In this document: positions 23,580 through 36,500 of the stretch, piece by piece
How the letters are laid out: each line of letters begins with the position of its first letter
How positions within the stretch are numbered: the stretch's first letter is position 1
Assembly (NCBI GenBank): GCA_963971405.1
Contig: OZ020487.1
Coordinates: forward strand, 39,343,039 to 39,407,038
Length of the DNA stretch: 64,000 nucleotides
Reading direction: 5' to 3'
Source: Psococerastis gibbosa
Lineage: Eukaryota > Arthropoda > Insecta > Psocodea > Psocidae
Translations under genes and position numbers: made by a program
The notes under the pieces: generated by a model
Database searches by the model: none
Told to the model about the DNA's origin: nothing
Seen by the model: the letters and a program-made list of their open reading frames with translations, nothing else

Positions 23580-23768
23580 AAGGCGGATTTTGCCTCCAAT
23601 TTAGGGGGGGGGGGGTTCAGCGGGCAGGTTCAGTAGATTATAACATTAAAAATCATTATTATTTTTTAATTCCCACTGTAAACCCATTGTTATCTAGTGT
23701 ATTTCATTATTTTGGGGGGGGGGGGTGGTCCGGACCCTCCGACCCCCCCCCCCACTTAAATTCGCCCT
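23580..23768. mobile_element. G-tract element, second copy
   Basis: Same order of blocks as 14093-14272: GGCGGATTTTGCCTCCAATT, G run, CAGCGGGCAGGTTCAGTAGA, AATTCCCACTGTAAACCCAT, G run, then TTAAATTCGCCCTTGG. Confidence 0.65.
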
Positions 23769-25168
23769 TGGCTACCTACGCAATGCATGTAATAAAAAAT
23801 AAAAAATACTTCATTATTTTCCCGACCACAACATCAACACACAAAACACTCTTGTGTTCCAAACAATTACGACTATGAACTTTTTCTTATTTAATTATTT
23901 TTACTTTGAGTGGACGTCATCTTGAAATCATTAATTTGTCGTAAAAGGTGTTGATAACCATTATCGTAGATAATAATACGGGCTTTCAGTCATATTTTAA
24001 TTCATTCCTCTGCGACCAATATTAACTGAGACATGAATTATATAAGGTTTCAATCGGCCGCCATCTTGTAACTGAATAGTGGATCTAGCTGGTTAACGAA
24101 CTCGATCAAGACATTTGTATGATCAACTTTTGTGCCAAATTTCATCAAAATCGGATAATATTTACGGAAGTTAGAGTGTTTCCTAAAATCGATATACATA
24201 TATACTGTATACATATAAGCTTACTGTATATTGTATATGCATAACATTTTGAACGGAGGGTGGTTTTAGGCTCAGGGGGTCATGAAAGGAAAATTTGTGA
24301 AGAAATTTTCCGAAAGTCGAATGTTGGTCGCCATCTCAATAGGTAGATGAATCTCCCTAAAACGGCGTTATTGCAATTAGGTTGCTGCCGATATAAACTC
24401 CCATTACACAATAAAATCCAAATAATTACATTATATTTTGTTATTTTTATTTTTAAAGGTTTAATTGGTTTTAAATTGTAATTTTTTTGTGATTATTTTT
24501 TGGCCAATTTGGGGCCCCCAGGCGATATGTCGCCCGACAGTTTAGCAGGATGAGCTGAAAATTCTCCAATAAGATAGAGTCTTTTCCGGGGAAGAATTTT
24601 GGTATTTTTTCTAACTGAACGTTCAATTGTTCATATTTACCATTTGCAAATTGAAATACTTTCTGAAATCTACTTGGTAACAAGAACTAATGATTTAAGT
24701 TTTAGCCCCGCCGGCCATCCCGTCTGATATCTGCAATGATATAAAATACTGTAGATACGATAGAATGGACATCCGCATAGTCAAGTTTATTAACAAGTAC
24801 AGTAGAAAAATTAGTTCTCAATGTCGTGGTAGTAGCAGTACCTTAGTCGTGGCAGAAGAAACTTGGATCTGTCGAACAATGCTTGCTAACGGCTTCGTAA
24901 TTGGTTAATTGTCTGCATCGCGTTTTTGCCGTAGCTCGAAGTGCCCTTAGTGGCCTACTTCGGTTGCTGTCCATCGTAGTGAGACTTGTCTGTAAACAAT
25001 TCCCTTTTAGTGAAAAAAAGGTGCCGTTCCTTCTTTGTCAACTTGATTGTTTATATTTCTGGATTTAATAGAGTCTCACGATGCTTCTATTTATCAATGA
25101 ACTGTTTTATACTAATATTCGGGTTTTTTAAGGCGGGCAGTGAGCTATGGAAGTTATTTTTGCAGGTA
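23769..25168. other. Intergenic, no gene seen
   Basis: AT-rich. 24270-24360 resembles the flank of the repeat at 10810-11090 (GGTCATGAAAGGAAAATTTG, GATGAATCTCCCTAAAA). No credible coding frame. Confidence 0.4.
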
Positions 25169-25552
25169 GGCGCCCATTCCACCGACCGGCTAGGGCTATT
25201 TACAAAAACAGAGACGTGGTAGCAGACATTCAAGACTTCGGAAGGGTTTCCATCGACCTCGCATTGCAGAATTGACGGAAATGTTTATTTTCCTCTATGC
25301 CATAGTTAAAATTGATCAATGATCATACAGTAAAATCACAAACAAACAAACTAAAATTAAAAAATGGCGTCATGGGATATGTTAATTACAAACATTTTAA
25401 TAGATTTCTATAAAAAGAAAAACAAACACTTCCGTCAATGTCATTTGCATTCTGCAATGCTAGATCGATGGAAACCCCCCCTAAGTCTTGAATGTCTGCT
25501 ACCACGTCACCGTTTTTGTAAATAGCCCTAGCCGGTCGGTGGAATGGGCACC
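25169..25552 (+). mobile_element. Harbinger-type MITE with MADF-like ORF, copy B
   Basis: GGCGCCCATTCCACCGACCG at the left, CGGTCGGTGGAATGGGCACC at the right, flanked by GTA and TTA. The same inner architecture as copy A. The core frame from 25364 reads MASWDMLITNILIDFYKKK and stays open to the right arm. Confidence 0.85.
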
Positions 25553-27577
25553 TTAGGCTAACTGGAAAAAATTTCTCTTTATTCTGTCTATCGTATTTTT
25601 CCGAAGTTTGGGCAAAAATTAGGTAGTTGGGCTCACTGATGCTGTAACGACAATCGACATAAATGGTAGCATCCAATGATAATAATATATAATAGATCGC
25701 ACCTAATTACAAGCCAAGTATGGAAGAAAGAGAAATGTTTCCAGATTGTAGGCGTGGGCCTCATAGTCATCGAACAATTAGGGCTGAGCCCGTAATCAGG
25801 GGAAGGCAGGGCCGGTTTTAACAGCCGCGGGGCCTGTGGTGGTTCCATCCTACTTTAGGATATATATTAGGGGGGGGGGGTTAAACTGACAACAATGTAG
25901 CCACGTAAGTATGGACGAATTTAGCCCTTATTTTCAGTAATTTAAAAAATATATACTGTTTATTATTATTAAATATTGTGCCAAGCGCGGGGCCTCCTGA
26001 AAGCGCGGGGCCTGTGTTTTTTTGTCACACTCGCCACATGGTAAAACCTGCCATGGGGGAAGGGGCAACGTTTCGGGAGTGGGTGCTACTCCCATCATCT
26101 GGACTGATGCCTTAATTTTTGACAAAAAATTGTTATTATTGATTTTACAATTTGTAGTAGGGCTCTATATTAGACAGGTATTGTCATCCGCCATTTTTTA
26201 TCCACTATAAGTCTGGTGTATAAGCCAAGCATTGGGTGTTTACCAATTTTTATTAGAAATTTATCGTTGTTTATTTATTATTATTTAAAAAAACGTTCTA
26301 CTAATTACAGAAGTGTTTAATAAAGAAATACTAAAACGTGTTTTCGTTTTTTTCAATCTTCTACTTTTCTTACAATACTTACCATATAGGAAATATAGGA
26401 TACAAAATGATGACAATACCCGGGTATATAGTGCCTTAATTTGTTGTTATCAGTACATTGAAATGGACACAACATGGAGAGGCAGACGTAGACAGGATAT
26501 TATGAATGAAAATATACTTCGATTCGCATGCCATGTGCACAGGACTCGTATCTGTACTTGGTTAAGTCATGCTTCCACCTGTTACACTGTGCCAATGGTA
26601 AGCTTGTCACAGCTTGCCCATTATCGCTTGTAGCCGGTGTAGACTGACATCGAGGACGTATACCAGTTTGCCAATAGTCCAAAATTCTTACGGAAACAAT
26701 ATAAATAATGTCCGAAAACCATGAGGTTATTGGACAAGGGACCAATGGGCCACTAAAAGTAGGACTAGGGCCAATAAAAACGTCCTTCAGGACATTAGGG
26801 CTGCCATGTGAACATCAGTTGTTTCATAATTTAGCCGATGACATATCTTTACCCTCTACTTATTACTCAACCTACATCCTTCTAGCCAATAAGAAATCGC
26901 TCTAATTAAATTCATTTTGTTCTCTTAACACGATTTGTGAAACTAATCTCTATTCTATCAATGGCACTAATGAAGGCCATTAAATTCCTTTTCGCAAGAC
27001 ACGATCTTGCGTCCGCAAAGGTAAAGGCAGTTGGAGAACGTAAAGTACTATGAGGTCTCCATAGTTAACAAGTGGATGCTGAATATGGCGGCAATAATTT
27101 ATACAGATGATGTCTGCGCGGTTTCTTCTTGGTACATTTATTATTAAATGAGCAAATTAACCATTTATTTTAATGATAGGTGGGTTTATTGTTCCTGTTA
27201 GTCTTGTATGGGTTATAAAGAGAAAGGTTTTGTCTTTTGTAGCTAATTGGCCCGTCTATAATTAGTTTTTGAGAGTCTGCACGCGCTCGTAAACAATTTC
27301 GTATGCTGCATCTTGCTACTGAGCACAACAAAGACCAAGAGATATGATTATAATACGATTTATATCGGATATTCAAGAAATGTGCCAATGTAGTTTAGTT
27401 TTTAGTACATAATTTCTAGACCATTTCGGCTTTAAGTTTAGATTTCTTTTTAATCCATGAATTACGAAAAAAAAGAGTCTGTTATAATTAACCGATTTCA
27501 ATCCATAGCTTGTCACTTTGGCTTTTCACATTCAATCACACAGATTAAGTATGTTAACCAGTCTGATTCATCACTTA
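25553..27577. other. Intergenic, no gene seen; short shared repeat
   Basis: 26045-26105 (GGGGGAAGGGGCAACGTTTCG, GGAGTGGGTGCTACTC, TCATCTG) matches 37615-37680, so it is a dispersed repeat fragment. The rest is AT-rich without a coding frame I would support. Confidence 0.4.
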
Positions 27578-27961
27578 GGTGCCCATTCCATTGACCGGCT
27601 AGGGCTATTTCCAAAAACGGTGACGTGGTAGCAGACATTCAAGACTTAGGTGGCGTTTCCACCGGCCTCGCATTGCAGAATTGACGGAAATGTTTATTTT
27701 CCTCTATGCCATAGTTAAAATTGATCAATGATCATACAGTAAAATCACAAACAAACAAACTAAAATTAAAAAATGGCGTCATGGGATATGTTAAGTACAA
27801 ACATTTTAATAGATTTCAATAAAAAGAAAAATTCTGATTTCCGTTAATGTCATTTGCATTCTGCAATGCGAGATCGGTGGAAACGCAACCTAAGTCTTGA
27901 ATGTCTGCTACCACGTCACTGTTTTTGGAAATATCCCTAGCCGGTCAATGGAATGGGCGCC
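27578..27961 (+). mobile_element. Harbinger-type MITE with MADF-like ORF, copy C
   Basis: GGTGCCCATTCCATTGACCG to CGGTCAATGGAATGGGCGCC with perfect TTA duplications at 27575-27577 and 27962-27964. The core frame reads MASWDMLSTNILIDFNKKK and then hits a stop, unlike copies A, B and E. Confidence 0.9.
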
Positions 27962-28084
27962 TTACCTACTAATCGAGTTATTCAATTACTTTCTACTAAA
28001 ACCGTCTAAAACAATAATGGAACTCTTTTTCCCTCTGATTATTATATACTGTATGTATATTCGTCTGGGGTACCGTATACGTGG

Positions 28085-28460
28085 AAGAGTCTATTATCTT
28101 ACCTAACCCAACGGCGCTGCAGCCCTTGCAGAACCTTGGCCTCTTCGACAAGCCCCTTCCTTCCATCCGCCCTTGTCGTAGCCTCCGCCGCTAATCTTGC
28201 ACTCCCAGCTTATGGAGGTCGTCCATGTCATCTCGGCTAACGTGTTCCCTCAGATTATAAAAAAAATGTAACCTCTTAGAATTCCCCCTGAGTGCCCCCT
28301 CTACTACAGCCGGGAGAGGACAGAGCTAATTAGCAGGTTGCAGGACCCGGGGAAGTTGTTGCCTTTCACATATATGGATGTGCTCCAGGACTTGGAAAGA
28401 GAGGTGTTAACGGAGGTGGTCCGCTTCCTGGACGGAATCGGTCAGAAGTGGTAGTACGTT
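28085..28460 (+). mobile_element. LINE 3'-end fragment
   Basis: The frame near 28285-28452 encodes IPPECPLYYSREREELISRL ... VRFLDGIGQKW followed by a stop. This is the helical tail after the zinc knuckle in some LINE reverse-transcriptase proteins. The upstream half (CAACGGCGCTGCAGCCCTTG) looks like the same element, out of frame. Confidence 0.5.
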
Positions 28461-29214
28461 GATCTAGTTGGAAATGGCTGTATACCATTAAGCAAAAAAA
28501 AAAAAAAAAATTCTTCGAAGCATTTGCAATTTCAAAAGTGCTCAACTACAGAACGTCGTTGGCAGGTTAAACAACGGTACCTACGATAGAAATCTGAACG
28601 AGCAAAGAACTGTCTGAAATTCATCACCCAAAAATACAGCACAATAGGTCAGCTCACATATAAGCCGAGCCTAATTGTCTGGTGCTCCATTTCAGTGCGG
28701 CTCCATGCTATCGCAAAGCACAAGACGGTGTTTTCAAGAGGCGAGCTGAGCGATGTCTATCGCAGTTTGTGACTCAAGTCAGAAGAGGTGATCTCCTTGC
28801 TTTCAAGTAATTGCTCTCATGACCCGACATCAGATAAGTTTTGTGTCTCCCACGTCCGGCCTGTCACCTATCAATTCCTGACTACCATTACCGTATTGAC
28901 GGTTAGTGAGATAAATGCGCTGGTATATCGCTATTTCGAAAGGGAGACGAGCTTCTAATGTGCCACAATGCAGAGTACGGTGCGATAGTTTGTGTAAGTA
29001 GGCCTATTAATTTTTTTTTTTTTTTTTGAAATCTTCCTGTTTTGGCCGAAAATGCTCGAAGTTGAAACACGTCTATTTTAAAAATTATACAAGCTAGAAA
29101 CATGATCTTTGAGTTTCTAGTAAGTAATTTAATGGAGTTTCAAAAACCTGGATAGGGCATTTATTAAGACACGAAAATCTGGTACTCACTATCATTGAGG
29201 ACACAGTAAAAACA
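28461..29214. other. Intergenic, no gene seen
   Basis: Contains A and T homopolymer runs (28495, 29013). No family resemblance in any frame. Confidence 0.35.
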
Positions 29215-29595
29215 ATAGAAAAGGGTGGCCGAATATGGAATTCATGGATCAACTGAAGGAGGACACAGGAGCTCGAACGTACCAAGAGCTGAAGAGGAAG
29301 GTGCAGGACCGAGAGAGTTGGAGGATGATATGCAGGGAGTTGCTGCAACCAGTCGTTGATATTGTGACCTCAGAAGAAAGAAAGAACTTGTTCACACTTT
29401 TTTCCGTCGAGTCAAAGTCAAGTGAAAGTTGCGGAAAAGTGATAGGTTTTTTAAAGATGGCGGCGCGTGTGACAAAGATACGTGTGCCCAAAGTTGAAAT
29501 TCGAAAAGAGCACCTCAAAATCTATCTAAATCACCAATTTTCAAAACTGCCAGAAAACGTTCCACCTAACCCACTTTTTCGATCCAAATGACTGG
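29215..29595 (+). mobile_element. LINE tail fragment (possible chimera)
   Basis: The first part of the frame (GARTYQELKRKVQDRESWR) is the standard 'ELKR..QDRE.WR' tail of LINE reverse-transcriptase proteins. The rest (MAARVTKIRVPKVEIRKEHL) does not fit that family and may be another element or chance. Open to 29591. Confidence 0.5.
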
Positions 29596-30711
29596 GATTA
29601 GACGACTATACCACAAGAAGGAACTAAAATCGTATTTTCAATAATCCTTTGTGCATGCATTTAATATCCCATCTGAGATATTATATAAAAACTGCTCCTA
29701 ACATTCGACATGCGACGTACATATTTACTGGTATACACATATTGGCTTCGTCTGTTTCACCTGCGCGGTTTCGTCGTCCGTCTGTTCCATATCCGGTTCA
29801 CACGGTGACACGGACGATTCGAACGCCAGTGGTCCGCTGAAAAATTTGTCTTTGGAGTAAGTAGGTTGGTGCAAAACCCCAGAATTTACATCAGCAGATT
29901 TTTGTCACAGGCTTGTCGCAGGTGTACGGTTTTCCCCTCGACCCGCCAGTGCGCCTCCTGAAGTGCGTTCAGAAATATACTTTTTTTAACCAACAAATCA
30001 CCAGCCCAATTGCTCCCTATAAAGTATGTGCTGGGACTTAGATTTGTCCTTACTTCTCGAAAACTATGTATTTTGTGCTTACGACCAAGAGCTTCTTTAG
30101 TTTCTTCGCCTTTACTCAGTCTGGTATTAATTTCTATGAGTCGATTGAACTATTAATGAACGAATCCATGGACAAAAATGGGTTTGTTCATGGGTGGTAA
30201 CGAGGAGCCATAGGCACACGTTATGTCCACTGTTCCGTGGGATGCGCGCACTAGTTTGTATTGCTTCAACTTCGAATGAAATTAAGTCAACTATTTACCG
30301 TAATCCACATAAATTTCTTGGCCTTTCTATTCCTTTCTCCTGTATTTCCTGAAACATGGTATTGTATATACAACATTATACAAAAGCCTACAACAACTGC
30401 CTCCGACTAGTAATGGCGATTCAACCATGCTAGTACATGTTTCTTTATTTTCTGTTATTTTGTGATGTGAAAAATATTTCTGCTTTGCCGTAAATTCAGA
30501 GCTTAGGTTGACTACTGCGCGAGTAGATTTCTATGAGCGGGATTGTTCGAAGTGGAAAATTTAGCTTTAAAGTCAGAGAGACCTTCAAATCGCCCGACTG
30601 GCAGTCTCCGAACTGCGACGCTCAATTTAGTAGCCATGGTGGGGCCAACTCGGAAGCTACCAGCTTACTTGACGAATTTGTGTCACATGTTGTGATCGCA
30701 TACGGGCTGCC
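29596..30711. other. Intergenic, no gene seen
   Basis: No coding frame or shared repeat that I can support. Confidence 0.35.
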
Positions 30712-31007
30712 AAACTACTTACTTACTCCTTGATGCTATGGCCCGTGAAGGGCCTTGGCCAGCTCTGACAGCTTGCGCGGTCCTGCGCTCTCTTTCGCCA
30801 GTCATCGACACCAAGGGTCGCCAAATCCACCTCGACGTCTTCAAGCCATCGCATCCGTGGTCGTCCCACTCGACTTCTCTCTTTAGGCACCTGTGTAAGG
30901 CTGCTCTTGTTGCCTTGTCTGACATTCGTTTCACGTGTCCTAGCCTTCTGGTGCGGGCTCTCTTGATTTCGGCAACTATCATAGGTTTCAGAAAACACCT
31001 TTCATTA
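30712..31007 (-). mobile_element. LINE 3'-end fragment with (TAAG)n tail, reverse strand
   Basis: The minus-strand frames contain GRPRMRWLEDVEVDLATLGV and DWRKRAQDR, the basic 'GRPR.RW.DDV..DL..L....W...AQDR' LINE tail, ending in AGTAAGTAAGTAG. Upstream, TRRLGHVKRMSDK is the preceding 'R.LGHV.RM' block in another frame, so the copy carries a frameshift. Confidence 0.75.
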
Positions 31008-31140
31008 AGCGCTGGAAGAATGAGTTGGAAACTGACCTTCGCGAGTTGGAAGTCCGTAGGTGGTGGAGGGCTGTTCAAAACCGAGATGAATGGAGGAGTG
31101 TTTTCGAGCAAGTCAAAGGGCTATAGAGCCAGAAGAAGAA
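31008..31140 (+). mobile_element. LINE 3'-end fragment with (GAAG)n tail
   Basis: Encodes RRWWRAVQNRDEWRSVFEQV and a stop, then AGCCAGAAGAAGAAGA. The same family tail lies at 61320-61460. It abuts a different LINE tail on the opposite strand. Confidence 0.75.
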
Positions 31141-32394
31141 GACGGTCGCAGGTTCTTGGTATATCGCGTAGAGCCCAATCATTTCTACGGATATTCTACT
31201 CTCTGTCCCTCCCTCTCTCTCTGATTTTGCCCTGGTGCATACAGCTTTCGAAGTATCTTCACTATGGCTACCTATCACCTTTCAATCAGCACCTCGCTCC
31301 TCCGAGTCTTATTAACCCATGTCTCACACCCATAGGTTACGACTGGTCGGATTATCGTTCGATACATTATTTCCGAAATACGGGCTGCCAAAGTCTAGGG
31401 ACAATTATATTTTTTTGGATGTTGTACTAGTATTATATAGGGCTTAGGTACTGTATGGAAGTAAATAAAAAAAATTGAATTGAAAGTTATTTGAAATACT
31501 GTACGTTACAAGAGAACTGCTTGGATATCCAATTGTTAGGTTATATCCAAAGAAAGAAAAAGAGGTTTCTTCTTGACGCTTGGCGCGATTTTCCATATTC
31601 CGTTACTTGATTGCCTCAACCAAACATGACACGCAGACCTATATACATATATGCAGAACATGAGAGGCAGAAGAAAAAGAAAATGTTAATAGCTTAATGG
31701 GGTCCGATAATTGTTATAATGGCTGCCAGCGCCAGCTGATGTGCGTACGCAATTAAATATTTTCATCCGCGGTAAATTCTTCTCAGCCAATTACTGCAAT
31801 TTCTGGGTCAGTATTATCTGAGATTCAACAGAAGGACGCGTGATTACCATCATGGTGATGAACATTGTGCCATGTCACGCAGGAGCACCACCTGTATTGG
31901 TCATAAATGAAGACATCAATGGGGAAGTGAAAGAAAGAGATGACAAGCGAGTCATCGTAAAAGATCAATTTTTTTGCTATTGTCGTACCTTACTACTAAA
32001 ATAATGATAGGAATGTGCTGCCTTCGTTCCTACATGAAAGTGGCATCCCGCGCCAAAATTTTAATAATACATTTGCAATTTCGAAGTTTTTAAACATTTA
32101 GCAATGTGTTTATTTTGTCAAGTGTAACGAACGGCTAGCAAATGGCCCTCAAGAATGCCTGCAGTGACTTAAGAGTTGTTATTTACAAGAACATTAAGGC
32201 AGGAATGCATATTGTAAAAACATATTATGTTACCCAATACAAATCAAAAGGTGTATTAGAAAAATACAAATACACAATACTGTAGGGCGAGCATCCCTAG
32301 TTCCGGTGTAGAGTGAACGGGTCGCATAATATACGATATATTTGTCTGTCAGCCCATCAGATCTATAAATGCTGCTGTTTTGTATTCCTTCTTC
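31141..32394. other. Intergenic, no gene seen
   Basis: AT-rich; no supported coding frame. Confidence 0.35.
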
Positions 32395-32610
32395 TTTAAA
32401 TGCCTCTTCTATCGAAGATTGGCTATCATCATGGCAGTTTGTACCATGGAGATAGCTTAGCCTCAGGCTTTTCTTCTTCTGCCGGGAGCCCCCCAGTCCT
32501 TCTGTCTGCCCTTGGATTATTACATGTAAAAGGCGATACTTAATATTCCTCATCACATGGCAGAGGTATGTTAGTTTCCGTTTCTTAACTGTCAGTAGCA
32601 ACTCGGTTTC
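32395..32610 (-). mobile_element. LINE 3'-end fragment, reverse strand
   Basis: The minus strand carries KRKLTYLCHVMRN (the 'LG H+ R' block) then GGSRQKKKSLR and the 3' end GCCATGATGATAGCCAATCTTCGATAGAAGAGGCATTTAAAGAAGAAG-like sequence, which recurs at 22365-22410 and 36105-36140. Confidence 0.65.
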
Positions 32611-32870
32611 TATATTTTCTGTATTTCTTTTGCATTTTCTACTACAACCTAATTACAATTGTATATTTCACGCTTTTATTGAACTTGGACCCACATTGCC
32701 CATGAAACGCTCTATGCCAACAACTCCTCTCAGAGGTCAACATTGGTAATCTGGATTTTCTCTACACTGCCGTGGTCAGCAAAAGACCCGTAACTAGCTC
32801 TCTGATGGGATAACAATGACGAACAATTCTGACAGCATGCCATAGGTACACTGGTACACACGTGTATTAC

Positions 32871-33275
32871 CTTAAGAGGATATGCTTAGTAGAAAATGAG
32901 CACCCCAAAATTTGTTGTTTTTATGGAATTTTTATTTTTTATTTAATTGACAAAGCAAGTCATTAAAGATTTGGCTCATGGAACTTGTAGAAGACTACTT
33001 TGTGCATCATATAATCGGGTAATTTTACTTTTCGGTTTTGTAGTTCTTCCAAAAATCCCGGAATACGCATAATTTTAGTCCGTTCTGGTATTTATGAAAG
33101 AACTAAGGTACCAAAAATTTAATATTTCCTATTACATGATGCGTGAAGCAGTCTTCTACAACTTCCATGAGCCAAATTTTTAATGACTTGCTTTGTTAAT
33201 TAATCAAAAAATGAAAAGTCAATAAAAACAACAAAATTTGGGGTGCTCATTTTCTACGTAGCATGTCCTCTTAAG
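32871..33275. mobile_element. Long inverted-repeat element with CTTAAGAGGA ends
   Basis: About 150-bp arms: CTTAAGAGGATATGCTTAGT ... TGGCTCATGGAACTTGTAGA on the left, mirrored on the right to ...GCATGTCCTCTTAAG. Related by its inner blocks to 15765-16085. It ends about 310 bp upstream of the ZP gene start codon. Confidence 0.85.
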
Positions 33276-33582
33276 AGTGAATCATTATTACGTAATTTGG
33301 GACAATAGTCAGCACAACAAAATTTTCATAAGATCTTGAGATGTATTGGAGGCAACTTATGTACTGTATGTATATCATAAAGAGTAGGGCCTACTAACAC
33401 TTTTCTGAAGATGTTAGCTCAAATTATTCTAAAACATATCTTTTTTACATACTTTATGTATGCCTAGTTATTAATATTACCCTGACCTCAATCATGTTGC
33501 TTATAGTGAAATGACATTTTTTTATTTGTTTCAGAATAAAAATTAAATTGTGTTTCAAGATGTGGCAGCATTAAATTCAAAA

Positions 33583-36500
33583 ATGGCGGAAAGTGAGGTG
33601 GAAATGTTTGGAATTTTACTTTGGTGCTTTTGTCTGGCAGCAGCACAGGTAAATTTACACTCTGACTAATTATATAATAAGTAATTATTTTTTGATTACC
33701 GTATAAGTTCACACTATTATTTTTATGTTTCTGAATTTTTTTATTAATAACCGTTTGACAAACTTATTGGAGAATTGAAGTGAGAAACATTTTCCAGCCA
33801 AAACGCGAGGCACGAAGGGGGGGGGGGACTCATTTTGCCGACTTCCAATTTCGGATTATCCAAATGGCTTACAATATTATATATAGAATATTTACACCAT
33901 TGCCCTTAAACTTTACCAATAGATATATAATATAATATTATATAGAATATTCATGTTAGAAACTGAAGCAGAACTAAATACGGAACCTAAGTGAAATTGT
34001 CTGGTGTGGAATTTTATAGGATTGCTCCCATAAAGCGTTAAATTTGGAAGTCAATGAGGTTCTGTAGGGACAGTTTTGGTCACTAGGTTCGCTGACGACA
34101 AACCGATATGCATATTATTCAAAATGGCCGCCGTTTGCATGCGAAAACTAAGCTCTTAGCATCTAATTAATTCTTTTAATATTTTCTATAATATTTTTGC
34201 TATGCCTGGACCTTATTTCGCTGCATATAATTTAATATATATATTCTCCATGATTTAAAGAAAAATATCACTTTAAAATAATACGTAATTAAAAATCATT
34301 TTAAAATAGTATTGAGGCTTATGGAAAAATCAACGCTTTGATATCATTGCAACTGGTGCTGCCATCTACAAAATTACGCCACAAATGAACCCCATTGACA
34401 GAAAGCTTGGCATAAGACATTAACAAGCAAACCTAATATCAGTATTACTATTTTTAGTGGCCCCCCGGGCTGGACGCGCCTACCTATGTTAGTTAAGTTT
34501 AGTGGAACCTTCTTCAACTTGTTAATTAACGTAATGTACTATAGCCCTAATCCTATATAGGCTACCCACGAGCTAAAACAACCTTCTACAAAGAACGTAC
34601 CGTTATTTTACACAACTCCTTAAAGTCTTAAACCTACGTCTTATTGTCGTTAAACATCACGATAGGTATCTGCGGAATTTTATTACATATTATAGTACAG
34701 TTGATACAGTGGTATAACAAGAGGCTTACTGCCGGGTACACTCGTGTCGTGATGCTCTTAAACTGTTTCCTTAATTCATGGATAGGTTGTTAGGAGCATG
34801 TCTTGTCTAGAGCACTGAAGGGGAACGGCCGCAATTAAAGGTTCTTGAAGTATTAGTTTTTTCTCCAGTTCAACCAAAGAAGTCTAATACAAGGGAAAGC
34901 GCGTAAAAGCTAAACATTATTGTTATCGCCATTTTCTATAACCAAAGCAAACCTGTAGGGTGATTTTTTTCTTCGCAAATCTCAATACTGACGGGGCTTA
35001 CTTATTTCACTACAAAACAGTATAGTTACATCAATTTCCGAATTTTTGGCGTTTAATCACTTCTGCTCAGATACTCCTCGATTATTTGTGTAGAACTGTA
35101 GACTATTTAATTATTATTTTATCTTTAAAGTATTTCATCATTTAAAAACAAGCCTGGGTTAAATTGCCACAAAAATACATTTCCCTGGCCTATGTTGAAC
35201 ATTTCCCCCCGGCACTAGCTCTTTCGGAATGAACGAATGCTTTTGGAAATGAGGAATCTATAGTAATCTACATGTAAATACAAAGCCAACCTGTTCCCTG
35301 ATTCATACTATAGCGGAGGGGAGGGGGGCAAGCAAGGTCCAGGGTGAAAGAAAAAATGGTCCCCCTCAAGTAGTTGATGTACCTGATGTCACCTCCCCCC
35401 CCCCCTGCTTTTTGGTACGGGCCTGTGACTAGTGGTATCTCCGTTATTGCCTGAAAAACAACAACAAAAGAGATGGCTATGTTCTCGGCTTATTAGGGCT
35501 AAGCCATCTCTAGTGGAGCGTTTCTTTTTATTATAAATTATAGAGGTTCGCCTGACTGGACGCAATGGCCCTCGACACCCACATTCCATCGTCTTTATGT
35601 TCTCTTCTGCACTAAATAGGCTACGTGTACTGTGATACTTGGCGTAGGGGGTCATTCCTCTCCTAGATTTAGTGTTTACGTATTTTGTTGCTACCTACAG
35701 TAAGTACCTGATCACCGCTATTGAGGTATCCGTCAATTAGTATTTCCCAGAGTTCCGACACCTAATCATATGAAATAAATCTATGAATCTACTTCTTCTA
35801 TTTCCTCTTCCCCTATAGTGCGGGTGAGGGGGTCGCCCGGACCTATTTCTTATACTCCACCCGGTCGGTCGCCAACGTCTTGAGCTCGGCCATTGTTGGT
35901 CCGCTTGCTCCGGCGAGTTGTTGGACTCTTTCCTCCAGCGTTGTCCTCGGTCTGCCGATGGGTCTTCTACCTTATGGCCTTGCTTCCGCCAACCTCCGGG
36001 TGCGGTCCTATTCTCAAAAAAATCTACTAATACATTAAAATAGGTTTTCAAAAATTGTCAAATAGCCTAGTAAAATCATCATGACATCACTGTTTAATTG
36101 CCACGAGCCCATGATGATCACCAATCTTCGGTAGAAGAGGCAATGGCCACGAACCATAGTTTTACCGTTTGAGAATAATTATCTGCTGCCGGTTGGTGCA
36201 TTTTGTAGTGGCCCAGATCGCTGAGGTGTGGCCACCCCTGGCTTCTAACGATACTTGGTATCAAGCAAGGCATAGCTATGATTAGATTATCGGACAACTG
36301 AAAGTATTCCACCCAAAAAGTAGATTCATTTTTGATGGGCCCCTCTTCTTATGCCCACGAACCATACTTTTACCGTTTGAGAATGTGAGAATAATTATCT
36401 GCTGCCGGTTGATGCATTTTGTAGTGGCCCAGATCACTGAGGTGTGGCCACCCCTGGCTTCTAACGATACTTGGTATCAAGCAAGGCATAGCTATGATTA

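Noticed and set aside
30738-31430. 230-codon open frame on the plus strand
   Set aside because: It is the antisense of one LINE tail, joined to another LINE tail and AT-rich sequence.
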